This document shows positions 46,395 to 56,024 of a stretch of 64,000 bases of DNA, one piece after another. The notes below the pieces were generated by a model. That model saw nothing but the letters and a program-made list of their open reading frames with translations, was not told where the DNA came from and made no database searches. Numbering within the stretch: position 1 is the stretch's first letter; the number at the start of each line of letters is the position of its first letter. A program made the translations under genes and the position numbers. Source of the DNA: Planctomycetaceae bacterium (GTDB taxonomy: Bacteria; Planctomycetota; Planctomycetia; Planctomycetales; Planctomycetaceae); NCBI GenBank assembly GCA_017795105.1, contig CP051247.1, forward strand, positions 1,984,001 to 2,048,000, written 5' to 3'.

Positions 46395-48377
46395 TTGACT
46401 CGAATGTTCACGTCCGGCCTGCTCGGTATCCTGCTGTCCATCGCGTTTGTTTCACAACTTTCCGCACAATCGCCCGAACAGCGGTTTCACGTTCCCGGTC
46501 ATGAAGCGGAGATGGAGTCGCTGCAGGAACTGTTCGATCTGCACATCAATCGAGCCTTCACGCCCTGCACGCTCTGGGATGCGTGGCTGCCGCATTCGAC
46601 GCTTTGGACTGGCCCGCAGCCACAGCAGCGATACCGCAATGTCTTTCTGAATCGCCGGATCGACAAAGCGGGCTATGTTTCCATGCAGCAGCATCGTGGC
46701 ATGGCCCACAGTGAAGGCTGGCCGTTCCCGGCCTGGCAGCAGGCGGGCGGCAGCGGCTGGCATTTCTCGACGACCGGCGATGTCTGGGCGGTCCAGCACT
46801 TTCGGACGCAGCCACTTCGCAGTCTTGATGGCTGGGACATCACGGGTGCAGAGATCATCGGCTTTGACGACAACCGCGGCCTCATGCTTAAAATCGTCGC
46901 CGATCAGGCGGAGGTCACGACGCCGCAGTTCCGGGCCAAGTCGAGACTGGCTCCGTTCATTCGAGTCGAGTGGGCCCGTCACGGTTGGCCGGAAAAGGCC
47001 GCAGCGGGACTTTCCTGGAAGCTCGAAGGCAAGCCGTGGCATCTCGATCGGTCGCTGCCGATTGTTCCAGTCGACAACGAAGCGAAGATGCATTTCCGGA
47101 ATCTGCCGATCTACAAGCGACCCGGTTTTGAAGGAACACTGAATCGGCTGCGGCTCAGCTTCGTCGGTGCGAAAGGGGCGGAGATCGATCTGAAGTCGAT
47201 CATCACGGCCATCGATACGCGGCATCCAATCACCGGCTCGCTGTTTTTGCGGGGAAGCACGGACTATTTCTCCTGGACGAAGGATGTTGATTTCCTGCGG
47301 CAGAACGTCGGCCGCATGCGGAAGGCACTACAGTTCACGCTGAATGAGTTCGATGTGCGGAAGCAGAAGCATGTGGTGGTCCCCTGGATCGGTCACGAAG
47401 GACGGACGGGCATTTCACGCACCGAAGAGGGGAAGAAGCTGCTGCACGGCGAAGGCGTGGGGAACAACTACTGGGACCTGTTGCCGTTCGGCGGCCACGA
47501 TGCCCTGGCGACAATCTACCTGTACGACGCCCTGCGACGAATGGCCAATCTTGAGGCGGCAATCGCCGATCATCCCGAATGGAAGGTGCCGGCTCCGCCG
47601 AATGAACTGACTCATCCCAAGTTGACTCAACTGGCCGCGGCGATCAAAGCCGAGTTTCAGGAACGATTCTGGCTCCCCAAAACAGGCCGGTTTGCCGGCT
47701 GGCAGGATACATCGGGCAAGCCGTACGACTACGGTTTCACCTTTGTGAACCTTGAAGCGATCGCGTACGGGCTCGCCAGCGAGGAGCAGTCGCAGACCAT
47801 TCTCAACTGGCTCGACGGTGAGCGGACGGTCGCCGGGGATACGTCGACTGGAGCGGACATTTACCACTGGCGATTTGCTCCCCGGGCCACCACGCGGCGG
47901 AATATCGACACCTATGCCTGGGTCTGGTCGAATCCCGAAGCGATTCCCTGGGGTGGACAGGTGCAGGATGGCGGAGCCGTGCTCGGCTTCAGCTATCACG
48001 ACCTGATGGCCCGCCTTGAGACTCACGGCCCTGACGATGCCTGGCTACGTCTGCAGACGATTCTGAGCTGGTTCGACGATGTGCAGGTCGAAGGAGGATA
48101 TCGGGAGTATTACGCGAAACCGAATCGCGGAACGCTGCAGGGAGGCGGCACGGCTGGCGGTCTTGGACTGGACCATGAATTCATGGAAAGCGTACTCGTG
48201 CCGCAGATCATGCTCTACGGTTTCCTCGGCTTCGAACCGACGGCCGAGAGCTTCGAAGTCTACCCGAGTTTACCGACGGACTGGCCATCGCTAACCGTCC
48301 GGAACATCCACATCGGCGACCGCGTCGTGGATATTACCGCGAAACAATCGGGCGAAGTGATCATTGAAGACCGGTAA
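46395..48377 (+). CDS. Exported six-hairpin glycosidase-like protein
   Basis: A protein of about 660 residues with a signal peptide (MFTSGLLGILLSIAFVSQLSA). The N-terminal half is Trp-rich and beta-rich. The second half, from DVDFLRQNVGRMRKALQF onward, is helical and resembles the (alpha/alpha)6 toroid of six-hairpin glycosidases such as alpha-L-rhamnosidases (GNNYWDLLPFGGHDALATIY, RNIDTYAWVWSNPEAIPWGG). The C-terminal beta domain ends FEVYPSLPTDWPSLTV, a common ending of such enzymes. The likely start is TTG 46395, seven bases after AAGGAGA; ATG 46404 is the alternative. The glycan substrate is unknown. Confidence 0.78.
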   Translation: MTRMFTSGLLGILLSIAFVSQLSAQSPEQRFHVPGHEAEMESLQELFDLHINRAFTPCTLWDAWLPHSTLWTGPQPQQRYRNVFLNRRIDKAGYVSMQQHRGMAHSEGWPFPAWQQAGGSGWHFSTTGDVWAVQHFRTQPLRSLDGWDITGAEIIGFDDNRGLMLKIVADQAEVTTPQFRAKSRLAPFIRVEWARHGWPEKAAAGLSWKLEGKPWHLDRSLPIVPVDNEAKMHFRNLPIYKRPGFEGTLNRLRLSFVGAKGAEIDLKSIITAIDTRHPITGSLFLRGSTDYFSWTKDVDFLRQNVGRMRKALQFTLNEFDVRKQKHVVVPWIGHEGRTGISRTEEGKKLLHGEGVGNNYWDLLPFGGHDALATIYLYDALRRMANLEAAIADHPEWKVPAPPNELTHPKLTQLAAAIKAEFQERFWLPKTGRFAGWQDTSGKPYDYGFTFVNLEAIAYGLASEEQSQTILNWLDGERTVAGDTSTGADIYHWRFAPRATTRRNIDTYAWVWSNPEAIPWGGQVQDGGAVLGFSYHDLMARLETHGPDDAWLRLQTILSWFDDVQVEGGYREYYAKPNRGTLQGGGTAGGLGLDHEFMESVLVPQIMLYGFLGFEPTAESFEVYPSLPTDWPSLTVRNIHIGDRVVDITAKQSGEVIIEDR

Positions 48378-48380
48378 CCC

Positions 48381-48483
48381 CTCGTACCGGCGGCATCCTG
48401 CCGCCGACAAGACGCGACTTGGAGTCTCGATGCGGGAGTGTTCCTGCATCGCACAATCGGCGGCAAGATGCCGCCGCTACGAG
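48381..48483. repeat. GGCGGCAT/ATGCCGCC element, compact copy
   Basis: The left arm (48381-48406, starting CTCGTACCGGCGGCATCC) and the right arm (48458-48483, ending GATGCCGCCGCTACGAG) are near-perfect inverted repeats of 26 bp. Each arm contains its own palindrome CGGCGGCA..TGCCGCCG. The core also has a small stem GATGCGGGA..TGCATCGC. It begins 4 bp after the glycosidase stop and may end its transcript. Confidence 0.85.
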
Positions 48484-48586
48484 GCAGAAGCGACTTCGCT
48501 CAAGGGATGACTCAACTCGCACACTGCGACAATGACCAGGCGTATCCCATTAGTGGCTGGTTAAGTGCGCAAGCGGAATATACAGG

Positions 48587-48742
48587 GGTGGCCCGTCCGG
48601 CACGGGCGGGTGACGAAGTCACAAGAGGCAGCGCCATAGTCGAGGTGTCTGCAAGGGCCGGACGATCTCAGTATCACGCGCGGATGGCGCTGCCTCCTGT
48701 CGCTTTCGCGACCCGCCCGCTTCGCAGGACGGGCCACCCATC
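48587..48742. repeat. Dispersed inverted-repeat element, complete copy (cf. 2427-2572)
   Basis: The left end GGTGGCCCGTCC..CGGGCGGGTGACG and the right end CGCGACCCGCCCGC..GGACGGGCCACC are inverted repeats. Further in, GAGGCAGCGCC pairs with GGCGCTGCCTC. The whole 156 bp could fold as one long hairpin. It contains the GTGACGAAGTCAC palindrome also found in the next element. Confidence 0.85.
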
Positions 48743-48806
48743 CTTTTAGACTTGGTCCGTATTGGATACGACCGCTGCGAAGGGAGCACGACGACATGCG
48801 AGGGTT

Positions 48807-48965
48807 GGCTCAGACGCGTGCGTCTGAGTGGCGAAGCCACAAGAGGCGGCTAACCGACGTGCATCGTCGACGTGCCGCGAGCTCTCATCATTGGTTCAAA
48901 ACATGTTCGATCGCCGCACAGCTTCTTCCTGTGACTTCGTCACCCAGACGTACACGTCTGGGCCA
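48807..48965. repeat. Inverted-repeat element with CAGACGxxxxCGTCTG arms
   Basis: The left end GGCTCAGACGCGTGCGTCTG AGTGGCGAAGCCACAAG (48807-48846) and the right end CTTCCTGTGACTTCGTCACC plus CAGACGTACACGTCTGGGCC (48925-48964) are inverted repeats. Outer palindromes differ from the preceding element, while the inner GTGACGAAGTCAC motif is shared. A half copy of the outer arm is at about 2365-2390. The gap 48378-48991 contains three elements and no supported gene. Confidence 0.8.
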
Positions 48966-48991
48966 TCCAGCCGCTACGGAGTGGGTGCGAC

Positions 48992-51900
48992 TCACACCGT
49001 GGTTCTGGCGAGTTCTTCTTCGGGGGTGCGTTGAATCTCTTCTCCCGGTTCGGCCCGGTGGTGAGTCGCCAGGCCGAGGATCCAGAAGATGTCGAGGAAG
49101 ATCATGTTGAGACAGGGGACGATGATCAGCGTCAGAGCGGTGGCGAAGACGAGGCCGTAGGTCAGCGTGACTGCCATGGGAATCAGGAACTTCGCCTGAA
49201 AACTGGTTTCGAACATCAGCGGCATCAACCCGGCGGCTGTCGTCAGTGAGGTCAACAGAATGGCCCGCAGCCGCAGCTTGGCTCCCATCACGTTCGCTTC
49301 AAACGCATCGATCCCGCGGGCAATGCGGGTGTTAATAAAGTCGACCAGCACCAGCGAATCGTTCACGAGAATCCCGGAGAGGGCGAGAAATGCGACACAG
49401 CTTAAAAACGTCACTGGATTCCCCGTGACCCAGTGGCCGATGATGGCTCCCAGCACCCCGAACGGAATCGCCGACATGACGACGATTGGTTGAAAATACG
49501 ACCGAAACAGGCCGGCCAACAGCATGTAGATCAGAAGAAATGCTGCCGGGATTGCGATCAGGAGGCTGCTGAATGATTTTGTTTGTTCTTCAGTCGTACC
49601 TAAATAGTTGATCGAAACGTTGGGATGTTCGCGAAGAATGACCGGTTCGACTTCCGATTGGAACTGGGTCATAACCGCGTTGGCATTGTTCTTCGACTGT
49701 TCAACGTCTCCATAGATTGAAATCGAGCGTCGCTGTTGTGCTCGATGAATGCTGGTATAGCTCCGAGTTTCGGTGAGCTCTGCGACTTCCGAAATTGGAA
49801 CCCAGCGAAACGCTCTTCCTTCGTTACTCAGCCCGACTGCATTGACCGGATTGGCGGGCCGTGGGATTCGCAGCATCTCAAGGTTGTAGACTTCCGATCG
49901 GAATTGCTCGGGCAATCGAACCATGATTTTGACATCTTCCCGATTCCGCGTAATGCGTCTCGCTTCGACTCCATACAGGGCGAATCGCACAAAGTTGCCG
50001 AGCTCGCTCACGGTGATTCCAGTAGCCCTTGCTGAAGGAAGTAGCCGCAATTGCACTTCGCGCTTCCCAAGATCGTAATCGTCGTCGAGGTCCACAACCC
50101 CTTCGTAGGAAGCCAGCTCGGTTTTAATCTGTTCGGAGACTGCATAGAGCTCTCCAAGATCTTCGCCCACAACCTTGATCTCGATATCTTTTCCGGCTGG
50201 GCCCCCGCTCATGGCTTCCCATTTCACAGAATTCACACCGGTCAACGTTTCCGTGATCTTCCGAAACTCCATCAGCAATTCTTCGCTCGAACGGAGTCCC
50301 CGCTTTTCTCGTTGATCAGCCTCCAAAAGCTCGACGATCACCTGACCGAGATGAGATTGCTGGCTTCCACCTGTTGCACCGGTTCCACCAAGGTTGATCT
50401 GTGAACCGACTGTCGTCTGGACCGTGTTCACTTCGGGAAAGCGTTCGGGATCAGCAATCAATTCAGAAACCGAGATCAACTTCTCTCTCGTCGTATCAAT
50501 GACGGTTCCGATCGGCATTTCGATATCAGCCGTGACGGTTTCACTATCCATCTTCTGAATAAATTCAAAGGGGACGATGCCGCCGGCCATCAGTCCAATA
50601 GACATGAACACCAGCGAGATCGCTCCGGCGATCGTCACATACCGCCAGCGCATCGCTCCTCGAAGGATGACCTCATACGGCTTCATGAGGACGTTCTGCA
50701 TGAACGATTCCTGGAAGTCTTCTAAAGTGTGCCAAAGCTTGCGGATGCCGGTGTTGCGGGACTGGCGTTCGGCGGAGCCTTTCTTTTTGGGTTTCTTCAG
50801 ATGTCGCAGGTGGGCGGGGAGAATCACCAGGGCTTCGATGAGCGAGACGGAGAGAGCCGCGAGAACGACAATTGGCAGTTCCCGCATGAAGTCGCCGATG
50901 CGGCCTTTGATGAACAACAGCGGGGCGAACCCGGCGATGGTCGTGGACACGGCGACGATGACCGGCCACATCACTTCCTCGGCTCCACGGACGGCGGCTT
51001 CGGTTGGCTCTTCTCCTTCTTCGACATGCCGGAAAATGTTCTCGCCGATAACGATGGCATCGTCGACGATAATCCCCAGCACGATGATCAGCCCGAACAT
51101 CGACAGCAGATTGATCGAGACGCCGAACATCCACATCACCAGAAAGGTGCCCATGAACGAGATCGGCAGTCCCATCGCCGCCCAGAGGGCGACCCGCCAG
51201 TTCAGGAACAGAATCAGCGACAGCAGGACCAGCACGAGACCCGACATCCCATTGCGGGTCATCAGATCGAGACGCCCACGGATGAATCGCGACAGGTCGC
51301 TGTGCAGAGCGATCTCGAAGTTGTGACGGAAGGGGTCCGCGTAACTTTCTTCGTAGATCTGCTCCGGATCGGGCCGCCCGGCGATCCAGTTTACCGTGCT
51401 GGAGAACTTCGCCAGGGCGATCGCAAACGGTCGGCTGTACCAGGGCTGTTTCGCCGCTGCTTCCAGTCCGTAGGCATCGAAGTCGGCCTGTTGTTTGCCG
51501 CGAACGTAGGCCCGAACCATGTTGGCGATCTGAATCGCGTCCTGGGATTTCGTCTTCTGAATGATCAGCGTGACGGACGGTTTGCCGTTGAAATAGCTCT
51601 CGATGTCGACATCGACGAATTCGTCGCGAATCGTTGCCACGTCGCGGAGATAAATCTTCTTCCCGGTCGGTGTATTCTTGACGACGATATCGCCGAGCTC
51701 TTTGCCTTCAATCTCTTCGCCGAGCGTCCGCACGTTCACGTTGGCCCGGGGCCCCTTCAGATTCCCCGCGGAGACATCCAGGTTGGTGGCCCGGATTGCG
51801 GAGGCGACTTCCTGAAACGTCAGGTCGTATTCGAGCAGCATAAGCGGGCGGATCTCGACGCTGATTTCATCGTCCCGCGTGCCGGAAATGGTGATATCGC

Positions 51901-52408
51901 TGATCCCCGGCAGTTCGAGCAGTTCGTCGCGGAGGTCGCGAGCGGCCTTCTTCAGTTCTGCTTCGCTCCCCTCACCGAACAGCGAGACCGAGAGCACGGG
52001 GAGCATCGGTTCGACGTTGCGAACGGTGATACTTTCGATGTCGTCGGGGAGCTCGTTGTTGATCGCACTGATCTCGATATCGATCTTCTCGCGGACCGTA
52101 TCGATGTCGTCGACCTCGTTGTAGAGCGTCGCGATGGTCGTGCTCATTCCCTCCTGCACGGTCGAATCGACCTTCTCGATTTCTTCGAGATCGCGGATCG
52201 CCTCTTCGATCTTGATCGTGACCGCTTTTTCGAGCTCATCGGGCTGCACGGCTGGGTAGATGACCGAAATCGTGACCTGATCGGGGCGAGTTTCGGGGAA
52301 CATCTCCCGCACGAGCGTGAACGCGAGTGCCGTCCCGGCGAACAGCAGGACGAGCATCAGCATGTTCACCAGAACCGAATTGTTAACGCTGAACCGTGGA
52401 AGCGACAT
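48992..52408 (-). CDS. RND-family efflux pump, inner-membrane permease
   Basis: A 1138-residue RND permease of the AcrB/MexF (HAE1) superfamily, which expels compounds using the proton gradient. It starts SVNNSVLVNMLMLVLLFAGT, has the periplasmic block MFPETRPDQVTISVIYPAVQ, central helices with the FMGTFLVMWMFGVSINLLSM and GIIVDDAIVIGENIFRH regions, and repeats the design in the second half (GVLGAIIGHWVTGNPVTFLS, GILVNDSLVLVDFINTR). A charged tail follows the last helix. No membrane-fusion adaptor is adjacent. The middle third (about 49560-50600) is clearly less GC-rich than the two ends, suggesting recombination. It is divergent from priA. Confidence 0.93.
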   Translation of the reverse strand: MSLPRFSVNNSVLVNMLMLVLLFAGTALAFTLVREMFPETRPDQVTISVIYPAVQPDELEKAVTIKIEEAIRDLEEIEKVDSTVQEGMSTTIATLYNEVDDIDTVREKIDIEISAINNELPDDIESITVRNVEPMLPVLSVSLFGEGSEAELKKAARDLRDELLELPGISDITISGTRDDEISVEIRPLMLLEYDLTFQEVASAIRATNLDVSAGNLKGPRANVNVRTLGEEIEGKELGDIVVKNTPTGKKIYLRDVATIRDEFVDVDIESYFNGKPSVTLIIQKTKSQDAIQIANMVRAYVRGKQQADFDAYGLEAAAKQPWYSRPFAIALAKFSSTVNWIAGRPDPEQIYEESYADPFRHNFEIALHSDLSRFIRGRLDLMTRNGMSGLVLVLLSLILFLNWRVALWAAMGLPISFMGTFLVMWMFGVSINLLSMFGLIIVLGIIVDDAIVIGENIFRHVEEGEEPTEAAVRGAEEVMWPVIVAVSTTIAGFAPLLFIKGRIGDFMRELPIVVLAALSVSLIEALVILPAHLRHLKKPKKKGSAERQSRNTGIRKLWHTLEDFQESFMQNVLMKPYEVILRGAMRWRYVTIAGAISLVFMSIGLMAGGIVPFEFIQKMDSETVTADIEMPIGTVIDTTREKLISVSELIADPERFPEVNTVQTTVGSQINLGGTGATGGSQQSHLGQVIVELLEADQREKRGLRSSEELLMEFRKITETLTGVNSVKWEAMSGGPAGKDIEIKVVGEDLGELYAVSEQIKTELASYEGVVDLDDDYDLGKREVQLRLLPSARATGITVSELGNFVRFALYGVEARRITRNREDVKIMVRLPEQFRSEVYNLEMLRIPRPANPVNAVGLSNEGRAFRWVPISEVAELTETRSYTSIHRAQQRRSISIYGDVEQSKNNANAVMTQFQSEVEPVILREHPNVSINYLGTTEEQTKSFSSLLIAIPAAFLLIYMLLAGLFRSYFQPIVVMSAIPFGVLGAIIGHWVTGNPVTFLSCVAFLALSGILVNDSLVLVDFINTRIARGIDAFEANVMGAKLRLRAILLTSLTTAAGLMPLMFETSFQAKFLIPMAVTLTYGLVFATALTLIIVPCLNMIFLDIFWILGLATHHRAEPGEEIQRTPEEELARTTV

Positions 52409-52606
52409 GGATTCGAGTTCAAATTAGAGGCCGGGACTAAGCCCTGAGAGTTTAGTTGGGCCATGGGCAATTGCACAGCGGACTTTTCGCCGCACCCGGC
52501 GACACGCGATGAGAGTGCTGCGCCCCTCTCGGCTTGATGTGACTCCCCGAACGCGTAAAGATTCCTGTGCATTCCCCTTTACCCGAGACGACCCCGAGTT
52601 TTCTGA

Positions 52607-54964
52607 GTGAGCCGCCAACAGAATCTGTTTGAAGACGCTGCCGAACTGAAATGGCAGCAGGCCAGTCGCGACGACCAGCTCTTCGCCGCAGTGGTCTTCA
52701 ATCGCCCCATGGAAACGGCCTACCACTACCTCGTTCCGACCGGATTGCGAGAGATGATCCAGCCCGGGCAGCGGGTTCAGGTCCCACTGGGACGCGGCGA
52801 TCGTCCGACGAACGGCTTTTGTGTCGAACTGACGCACGGACTGCCGGGGGAAATCAAGAAGCCGCGAAGGTTCAAGGAGGTTCTGGCCGTTCTCGATCGC
52901 GAGCCGCTCGCGGATCGGAAGATGCTGGCGCTCACCAAATGGATTGGCGAGTACTATCTCTGCTCCTGGGGGCAGGTTCTGCACGCCGTCATCCCGGCTG
53001 CCGTTAAGAACAGTGCGGGAACCCGGCAGATCAAACTCGTTCAGATCGCCCCGGACATGGCCGATCAGCTTGAAGAGCTGCAGCTGTCGAAAAAGCAGCA
53101 GGGAGTCATCGCCGCTCTGCAGGAAGCGGGGGTGCCGCTGCCGGTCGATCAGCTCGCTGAAGCCGCCGGCTGCGGGGTGTCGCCGATCAACACGCTGCTC
53201 AAGAAGGATGTTCTCGAAGCGCTGCGTGAAACGCGGATGCACTTCGAGCCTGCTCATCGTCCGGTGGAACGGGAGAAGGATCTCAACCTGTCGTTTCAGC
53301 AGCAGGCGGCTCTCACGGCGATCATGAAAGCGATTGATCAGGGCAAGACCGCCCCGCGACCGGCAGCTGAGGGGACCGAGGATGTGAAGTCGGTCGATCT
53401 GTTCGGCGGCAACAAGACATTCCTCCTGCACGGCGTGACCGGCTCCGGGAAGACTGAAGTTTACATCCGGGCGATTCGACATGCGGTCGACTTCGGTCGA
53501 CAGGCGATTGTGCTTGTTCCCGAAATCAGCCTGACGCCGCAGACGATCCGCCGGTTTCGCCGCCGCTTCGATTCGGTCGCCGTGCTGCACAGTCATCTCA
53601 GTGACAGCGAACGCCACTGGCACTGGCAGCAGATCGCAGCGGGCAAGGTGCAGGTGGTTGTTGGGGCCCGCAGTGCGATCTTCGCTCCCACGCCCCGCCT
53701 CGGCCTGATCGTGATCGATGAAGAACATGAAACGACGTTCAAGCAGGAAACGAACCCCCGTTATCACGCCCGGGAAGTTGCTCGCAAACGGGCGGAGATG
53801 GAAGGGATCCCGCTCGTCCTCGGCTCGGCCACGCCAATGCTCGAAAGCTGGTGGAACGCCCGGCAGCGGAACTATCACCTGGTCAGCATGCCGGAACGCA
53901 TCGAAGAACTGCCGATGCCGCCGGTCGTGACCGTCGATACCGTGAACGACCCGCTCATCCGTCGCGGACATAACATCGGCCGAGCCCTGAAGAACGCGAT
54001 CGATCAGGCCCTCAAAAACGAAGGGCAGATCATTCTGTTCTTTAATCTGCGCGGGTTCACTCCTGTGCTCTGGTGCCGGGCCTGTGGCGAGAAACTCAGC
54101 TGTCCGCACTGTGCGACGAGTCTGACGTGGCACAAGGACAAGCGGCTCTGTCTGTGTCACACCTGCGATTTCTCGACTCCGATGCCGTCTCATTGCCCGA
54201 GTTGCAAGAAGCCGGGCATGCGGCATTTCGGATCCGGCACGCAGCGGCTTGAAGAAGAAGTGCGGGACAAGTTCCCCGGCGTCTCCGTGCTGCGCATGGA
54301 CAGCGATTCAATGCGGAAGCCCGGGAGTCACGATGAAGCCCTGGAGCGGTTTCGTCATGGCGATGTTTCGATTCTGCTCGGCACGCAGATGATCGCCAAA
54401 GGGCTCGACTTTCCGAACGTGACGCTCGTCGGCGTTGTCGATGCCGACACGACGCTGCATCAGGTGGACTTTCGCGCCTCCGAACGGACGTTCCAACTCA
54501 TCTCCCAGGTCGCGGGCCGGACCGGGCGCAGTTCACGCGGCGGTCGGGTCCTCGTTCAGACGATGCAGCCGGATGCGGAAGCGATCCGCTTTGCGTCTGG
54601 CCACGACTTCATCGGCTTTGCTCAACGGGAGTTGATCCATCGCGAAGAACGCCGCATGCCTCCGCAGACGGCTCTGCTGAGAGTCATCCTGCGGGGCAAG
54701 CACGAAGAGAACCTGGAAGCGGCATCGCTGCAACTGGGTGACATTCTCCGCGATTACTCAAAGGAACTCCCCGACTCTTATCGTTTCCTCGGGCCCGCTC
54801 CCGCTCCACTGGCGAGGCATAAAGACTACTTCCGCTACCACCTGCTCATCACCGCCCCCACGCACGAAGCCCACCGCACGCTGCTGAAAGGCTGCCGCGA
54901 AAAGATCGACAAGATCCCCGACATCGAATATGCCCTGGATGTCGATCCCCTTCAGATGAGGTAG
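52607..54964 (+). CDS. priA: Primosomal replication helicase PriA
   Basis: A 785-residue 3'-5' DNA helicase that restarts stalled replication forks. The N-terminal 3'-BD domain includes VVFNRPMETAYHYLVP and GQRVQVPLGRGDRPTNGFCV. Helicase motifs are Walker A GVTGSGKTEVYIRAI, LVPEISLTPQTIRRF, DEEH at VIDEEHETTFKQE and LVLGSATPMLESW. The zinc sites CRACGEKLSCPHC and CHTCD..CPSCKKPG follow. The late motif region has ILLGTQMIAKGLDFPNVTLVG and QVAGRTGR. The start codon is GTG 52607. Gene is single. Confidence 0.97.
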   Translation: MSRQQNLFEDAAELKWQQASRDDQLFAAVVFNRPMETAYHYLVPTGLREMIQPGQRVQVPLGRGDRPTNGFCVELTHGLPGEIKKPRRFKEVLAVLDREPLADRKMLALTKWIGEYYLCSWGQVLHAVIPAAVKNSAGTRQIKLVQIAPDMADQLEELQLSKKQQGVIAALQEAGVPLPVDQLAEAAGCGVSPINTLLKKDVLEALRETRMHFEPAHRPVEREKDLNLSFQQQAALTAIMKAIDQGKTAPRPAAEGTEDVKSVDLFGGNKTFLLHGVTGSGKTEVYIRAIRHAVDFGRQAIVLVPEISLTPQTIRRFRRRFDSVAVLHSHLSDSERHWHWQQIAAGKVQVVVGARSAIFAPTPRLGLIVIDEEHETTFKQETNPRYHAREVARKRAEMEGIPLVLGSATPMLESWWNARQRNYHLVSMPERIEELPMPPVVTVDTVNDPLIRRGHNIGRALKNAIDQALKNEGQIILFFNLRGFTPVLWCRACGEKLSCPHCATSLTWHKDKRLCLCHTCDFSTPMPSHCPSCKKPGMRHFGSGTQRLEEEVRDKFPGVSVLRMDSDSMRKPGSHDEALERFRHGDVSILLGTQMIAKGLDFPNVTLVGVVDADTTLHQVDFRASERTFQLISQVAGRTGRSSRGGRVLVQTMQPDAEAIRFASGHDFIGFAQRELIHREERRMPPQTALLRVILRGKHEENLEAASLQLGDILRDYSKELPDSYRFLGPAPAPLARHKDYFRYHLLITAPTHEAHRTLLKGCREKIDKIPDIEYALDVDPLQMR

Positions 54965-55012
54965 AGAGTCCACCCCAGTAGGGGCTGCTGAACGACGCGG
55001 TGGCAACACCCC

Positions 55013-55113
55013 CGTATCGGCGGCATCTTGCCGCCGTTTAGACGTGGCTTGCTATTGCGGTCGCGGATTCTTCGAGCAATGCCGATTCGGCGGCAGGATG
55101 CCGCCGCTACGAG
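55013..55113. repeat. GGCGGCAT/ATGCCGCC element, second compact copy
   Basis: The left arm CGTATCGGCGGCATCTTGCC (from 55013) and the right arm ending GGATGCCGCCGCTACGAG (to 55113) form the same paired-palindrome layout as 48381-48483. The core sequence differs, while length (about 100 bp) is kept. A fragment GCACAGCGGACCCTAC of another family follows at 55122-55137. Both lie between convergent priA and the TauE-type gene. Confidence 0.85.
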
Positions 55114-55173
55114 AGTAGCATGCACAGCGGACCCTACTCGCGTGGACGTCGCGTGCAAGGTAAAACACGCTCC

Positions 55174-56001
55174 CTACGGAGTGTTGAAGAGGGTCTGATA
55201 GAAGGTCACGAACGCGACTAGAATTCCGGCGGCGGCGATGGGAGCGGCGAAGAGTTGTTCGGACGCGTGGCGGCGCCAGAAGGCTCCGAGGAGCCACATG
55301 GTCCAGGCGAATCCCCACAGGGCCAGGAACAGCAGCCAGTCGCCCAGACTCTGAAAGATGTCCGGGTCGTGGAACAAGCCGAGCCAGATGTAGAACGGGA
55401 TCTTGAACAGATTCAGCACGAGAAAGAAGTACGCCACCGTTGCCGTCAGGTCGTCTTTCTGCAAACCGCGGGACTGGAAGTACCAGGTAAACAGCGGGCC
55501 GGCCACATTGGCGACGGTTGAAAGCACACCACCGACCAGACCGAGCAGAATGGATGACTTGGGGCCGAGGTGGGGTGTCGGATACAGACGCAGCACGCGG
55601 CTCATCAAAATGTCGGTGGCGATGGCCAGCACGATCAGGCCGCATCCCGCTTTCAAGGTGTTCTGAACGCCGAGAGTGTTCGGGAGTTGAATTAGATATC
55701 CCCAGACCGCGATGCCGCCAAACATGCCGATAGTGGTTGGAATGAGCGCACGGTGAGCGAGCCGCGTCTGGATGTGACTTCGCTGCGGCTGCACCAGAGC
55801 CCGCATTTGACCGACGATCAGCAGTGGAACAACGAGGGCCTGCGGTTTGTCGAGGCGTGCAAACCCGAGGGCCACCATCGGGGCGGCCAGGCTGCCCACG
55901 CCCGGGGCTCCGCCGGCGGATAGCCCGACCAGACCGGCAGCGGCCATCAGACAGAACAGGAGCGTAAGATTACCGTCTCCTGAGAAAATCAGCTCGTACA
56001 T
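55174..56001 (-). CDS. TauE/SafE-family membrane transporter (sulfite exporter type)
   Basis: A 275-residue integral membrane protein with about seven to eight hydrophobic segments. It begins LTLLFCLMAAAGLVGLSAGGAPGVGSLAAPMVAL, the first repeat motif of the TauE/SafE family; the second repeat is around SSILLGLVGGVLSTVANVAGPLFTWYFQ. Members export sulfite, sulfoacetate or other organosulfur anions, but most are uncharacterised. It lies 23 bp after rsmD on the same strand, so the two are probably co-transcribed; a functional link is not evident. Confidence 0.88.
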   Translation of the reverse strand: MYELIFSGDGNLTLLFCLMAAAGLVGLSAGGAPGVGSLAAPMVALGFARLDKPQALVVPLLIVGQMRALVQPQRSHIQTRLAHRALIPTTIGMFGGIAVWGYLIQLPNTLGVQNTLKAGCGLIVLAIATDILMSRVLRLYPTPHLGPKSSILLGLVGGVLSTVANVAGPLFTWYFQSRGLQKDDLTATVAYFFLVLNLFKIPFYIWLGLFHDPDIFQSLGDWLLFLALWGFAWTMWLLGAFWRRHASEQLFAAPIAAAGILVAFVTFYQTLFNTP

Positions 56002-56024
56002 ACTCGGGGAACTTCCCTGGCAAT

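Noticed and set aside
50729..52447. 572-codon plus-strand frame opposite the 5' part of the RND gene
   Set aside because: Antisense shadow, Asp/Arg-rich and without motifs. It was useful only as an indicator of composition change in the gene.
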